A DNA stretch of 56,056 bases, taken from the NCBI GenBank assembly GCA_964475415.1, contig CAYYWZ010000020.1, forward strand, positions 1 through 56,056, given 5' to 3'. A model generated the notes under the pieces. The model had not been told where the DNA came from. It saw nothing but the letters and a program-made list of their open reading frames with translations, and made no database searches. Of this stretch, positions 53,370 through 56,056 are shown in pieces; position 1 is the first letter of the stretch, and the number at the start of each line of letters is the position of its first letter. Both the position numbers and the translations under genes were made by a program. Source of the DNA: CALCMJ01 sp964475415 (GTDB taxonomy: Bacteria; Bacteroidota; Bacteroidia; Chitinophagales; Saprospiraceae).

Positions 53370-55334
53370 ATGGAATATTTCACTTCGCTCATTCCAGAAA
53401 CATTAAGTAAAGCTATAGGGTTTACAGTCTTGCATTCCCTATGGCAGATATGCTTGGTCTCACTTATCTACTACATAGTTGTAAAGATATTTGTAAAAGA
53501 TAATTCAAGAGCTAAATACAATCTAGCCATCATCAGCCTATTTAGCTCTCTTACGATATCAGTAATAAGCTTTATCTATTTTTTCATAGAATATAAAACT
53601 GTCAGCAATGCTTCTAATCCTCTATTTGGCCAAAGCGTAATTTCTCAAAATTTTGCAAATACCTTTGTCAGCGGTAAGTTTTCTTTTGACAAGTTTATCC
53701 AAGAAAATTTATCTCTTATTTCCGGACTGTGGTTAATGGGTTCGGCACTTTTCTTTGCAAAATTCAGCTCAGGGGTTCTAGGGCTTTACAATCTAAAACA
53801 CAACGCAGTAAGTAGTAGCGACAAACGATTAGCTTATCTAATGAACGGACTGAAGAAGAAGTTAAATATAACAGAAGAGGTAAGTATATTAGAATCACAC
53901 AACATCATAAGTCCAGTTGTACTAGGGTATGCTAGACCACTGATTTTGTTTCCAGTTGCTATGTGTTCTCAGCTAAGTATAAACGAACTAGAATCGGTTA
54001 TTGCTCATGAACTAGCGCATATTAAGAGAAATGACTTTATCATCAATCTCTTACAATCTTGTACTGAGGCAATACTATATTACCACCCTCTTGTGTGGTG
54101 GTTATGTAAAATCATAAGAGAGGAAAGAGAAAACTGTTGCGACGACATGGCAATCAGTGTTACATCGGACAAGCTAAGCTATGCTAAAACTCTACTTAAA
54201 ATACAAGAGCTCTCTTCCGTAAATAACACTAGACTAGCACTCGCTTTTTCAGGAAATAATAAGCAATTTAAAAATAGAATTATGAGAATATTAAATCAAC
54301 CATCATCAAGCCAATTCTTAAGAGAAAAACTTATTGCCGTAGCTCTTCTCTTTTCATTTATTATAGCTTTTGCACACAATGATCATACACTTATTCTTCC
54401 AGAGGATAAGGCAGATTGCCAGCTGGAGGACATCTTATCTAGTGAAAAATTTAGTGACTTAGACTACAGTCTTATCATAGAGGATGATACTCTACCGAAT
54501 AAGAAAAATACTTTGAAAGTATTCAAACAGAAAAATAATGAGGATGTAGAAATATCCATAGAAAATGGAGAAATAAAACGATTTAAAGTTAATGGGAAAG
54601 ATGTTCCTAAAGAAGAAATAGGATCCTATTCTGATGTTATAGAAATAGAGAAAGATGGAGATATAAAAGTGTGGGGAGATTCACTCAGGTTTAACAATAG
54701 GAGTTATGATATAGATATTGATGCTGATTCATGGTTTAATCACAGAGGACCTAACAATGAAGAAATATCTATTCTGATAGAGGAGAATATGAAAAATTTA
54801 ACTGAAGTTCTAAAAGATCATGATTTCAGTTTAGCAGAAATAGAAGACACTAAAATACAACTCCGAAACCTAGGAGATAGATTAGGACATATAAAATTAC
54901 CTAAAGACTCGGGAACTAGATTTTTTCAATTTAGTAATGGAGAAGATATAGATGTAGATGCTCTGTTGGCAGAAGTATTACCAAAGACCTTTATGGAAGA
55001 ATATTTTAGCTCTCCTAATGGTAATAATTTACAAATAGAAAGATTTCTTTCTGATGGTAATGACATAAGTCATAGAATTTCTGGAGGCAATAGTCTTAAA
55101 GATAAAATAAGTCGTTCCCTAGCAAAAGATGGATTTCTCATAGAAGGAAAAAACAAGGTAGAACTCTCTGGAAAACACATGAAAATAAATGGTGAAAAGC
55201 AAGCAAAAAATATCTGGAATAAGTACAGAAAAATATATGAGAAAAACTTAGGAACTCATCTTACTAAAGACTCTAAAGTATTTTTTGATATAGAGTACGA
55301 AGAAAATAATAAAAGGTTTTTTGAATCCATATAA
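53370..55334 (+). CDS. M56 (BlaR1-type) membrane metallopeptidase with long sensor tail
   Basis: A 654-aa integral membrane sensor-protease. About four N-terminal membrane helices surround the zinc site HELAH (213-217, SVIAHELAHIKRND), with the downstream Glu region EERENCCDDMA. A further helix (LIAVALLFSFIIAFA, ~328-342) leads to a periplasmic domain of ~310 residues. This domain is very acidic and ends with LAKDGFLIEGKNKVELSGKHM-type sequence. It is not a penicillin-binding domain, so the stimulus is not a beta-lactam of the classic type. It presumably cleaves the BlaI repressor. Confidence 0.9.
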   Translation: MEYFTSLIPETLSKAIGFTVLHSLWQICLVSLIYYIVVKIFVKDNSRAKYNLAIISLFSSLTISVISFIYFFIEYKTVSNASNPLFGQSVISQNFANTFVSGKFSFDKFIQENLSLISGLWLMGSALFFAKFSSGVLGLYNLKHNAVSSSDKRLAYLMNGLKKKLNITEEVSILESHNIISPVVLGYARPLILFPVAMCSQLSINELESVIAHELAHIKRNDFIINLLQSCTEAILYYHPLVWWLCKIIREERENCCDDMAISVTSDKLSYAKTLLKIQELSSVNNTRLALAFSGNNKQFKNRIMRILNQPSSSQFLREKLIAVALLFSFIIAFAHNDHTLILPEDKADCQLEDILSSEKFSDLDYSLIIEDDTLPNKKNTLKVFKQKNNEDVEISIENGEIKRFKVNGKDVPKEEIGSYSDVIEIEKDGDIKVWGDSLRFNNRSYDIDIDADSWFNHRGPNNEEISILIEENMKNLTEVLKDHDFSLAEIEDTKIQLRNLGDRLGHIKLPKDSGTRFFQFSNGEDIDVDALLAEVLPKTFMEEYFSSPNGNNLQIERFLSDGNDISHRISGGNSLKDKISRSLAKDGFLIEGKNKVELSGKHMKINGEKQAKNIWNKYRKIYEKNLGTHLTKDSKVFFDIEYEENNKRFFESI

Positions 55335-55354
55335 TCAAGTAGTTAGACGTAGGC

Positions 55355-55394
55355 AAAGAGGTGATTCGCAACAGTGGATCACCTCTTTTCTTTT
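55355..55394 (+). terminator. Rho-independent terminator after the M56 gene
   Basis: Perfect 11-bp arms AAAGAGGTGAT (55355-55365) and ATCACCTCTTT (55378-55388), 12-nt loop, then TTTTCTTTT. It lies 21 bp past the M56 stop. Confidence 0.88.
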
Positions 55395-55690
55395 ATGTTT
55401 TAACTATCTATAAAGGTTTAACTAGAATTATGCAATAGAAAATCTATTGCGTTCTGAAAGATCTACGAAATATAACGCTAAGTTCGATTTTCTTCTTTCA
55501 CCATAACTCGTGCCGCGATACGCGGTAGCGATACAATGACTTAGTCAGGAAAATCTTATATTTTATTGCTCTTTCAACTCTCATTACGAAGTTCTAATGC
55601 ATAACTTGGGTTTAACACTTCGGTAAGAAAAAATAAATAGATATCTAGCTTAGAGGTTGTATCTTAGGAGGACTAAAAAAACAACAAACT
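55395..55690. other. Intergenic region before the last gene
   Basis: About 300 bp with no gene. The segment 55511-55541 has a GC-richer patch with GCGATAC repeated twice around CGCGGTA. Nothing else is evident. Confidence 0.4.
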
Positions 55691-56056
55691 ATGCAACCCA
55701 AATTATTTTTAACCATGTTTCTCGCTTTCTTTCTTGCTATGGGGATTTCCAAATTAGAAGCTCAGACACAATCTAGCACTAAGAAAGTAGTTATAATCAA
55801 AAAGACCATAGATGAAAATGGTAAAGAAGTTACTACTAGAGAAGAAGCTAGTGGCGAAGAAGCAGACAAACTTATAGAAAAAGCAAAATCGGAAAAACTG
55901 AAAGATATTGACATAGACATAGAACTATCTGAGGAGAAAAATATCTGGATAGATAAGGATGGAGAAAAAAAAGATTTAAAAGGAAAATCTCATAAGATGA
56001 TTAAGAAAGAATCTTATAAGATGAATATAAAAGATGATGATGGAAATATGAAGGTT
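55691..56056 (+). CDS. Exported protein, C-terminus cut by the window end
   Basis: 122 codons of an open frame. The N-terminus is a signal peptide (MQPKLFLTMFLAFFLAMGIS, cleavage near LEAQ, residue 25). The mature part starts KKVVIIKKTIDENGKEVTTR and is highly charged (Lys/Asp/Glu). Its acidic style resembles the tail of the M56 protein just upstream, which suggests a functional link. In Bacteroidota such N-termini often precede PDZ-type domains, but none is visible before the end. Function open. Confidence 0.75.
   Translation, partial: MQPKLFLTMFLAFFLAMGISKLEAQTQSSTKKVVIIKKTIDENGKEVTTREEASGEEADKLIEKAKSEKLKDIDIDIELSEEKNIWIDKDGEKKDLKGKSHKMIKKESYKMNIKDDDGNMKV

Overview
The window reads as chromosomal DNA of a low-GC Bacteroidota, most like Saprospiria or a related class. 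Reasons: promoters of the TTTG / TAnnTTTG type, Rho with a long basic insert, DUF5686 and DUF5117-type proteins, a remnant of a type IX secretion sorting domain, many short Sec lipoproteins, and FMN-type glutamate synthase. No phage, transposase or CRISPR array is visible. The class-level placement is inference.

Layout. 1-220: a tRNA(CAU) with promoter and terminator. 369-9261: one leftward block of eight genes (DUF4856, imelysin, HTTM, TonB receptor, modA, Mop/TOBE protein, modB, modC), preceded by two 17-bp dyads that resemble DtxR-family operators. This is the strongest candidate for a coordinated system, probably metal acquisition. 9.5-14.2 kb: a DUF1684 protein, two adjacent broken genes, an intact glutaredoxin-glutaredoxin-thioredoxin reductase fusion and a truncated epimerase. 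14.3-27.5 kb: mostly housekeeping (PfkB kinase, lpxH, frr, YugP protease, serS, rho, rpmH, rnpA, aroQ, recQ, FMN glutamate synthase). 27.8-28.4 kb: a decaying HigBA toxin-antitoxin pair. 28.7-36.6 kb: xerD, an Ig-like lipoprotein, lptB with two small lipoproteins, a YqaE/Pmp3 peptide, a DUF5686 outer membrane protein and a two-repeat secreted protein with elaborate control sequences. 36.7-47.9 kb: AraC regulator, sugar dehydrogenase, metalloprotease, a sorting-domain remnant, EEP lipoprotein, sucB, overlapping pabB/pabC and an SRPBCC protein.

48.0-50.1 kb is an accessory pocket: a Crp/Fnr tail, a 100-N assembly gap flanked by identical 55-bp sequences, a DUF5694 gene followed by an attC-like pair of inverted 8-mers, and a broken lipoprotein gene. 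50.4-52.7 kb holds a Tat-type gluconate-dehydrogenase subunit 3 plus GMC oxidoreductase pair. 52.9 kb to the end holds a BlaI/M56 signalling module with three identical-spacing operator dyads and a further exported protein cut by the window end.

Three small features are easily missed: rpmH (51 aa), a YqaE/Pmp3 protein (57 aa) and the antisense relics. Several genes start later than the longest open frame suggests; the chosen starts are stated in the entries.
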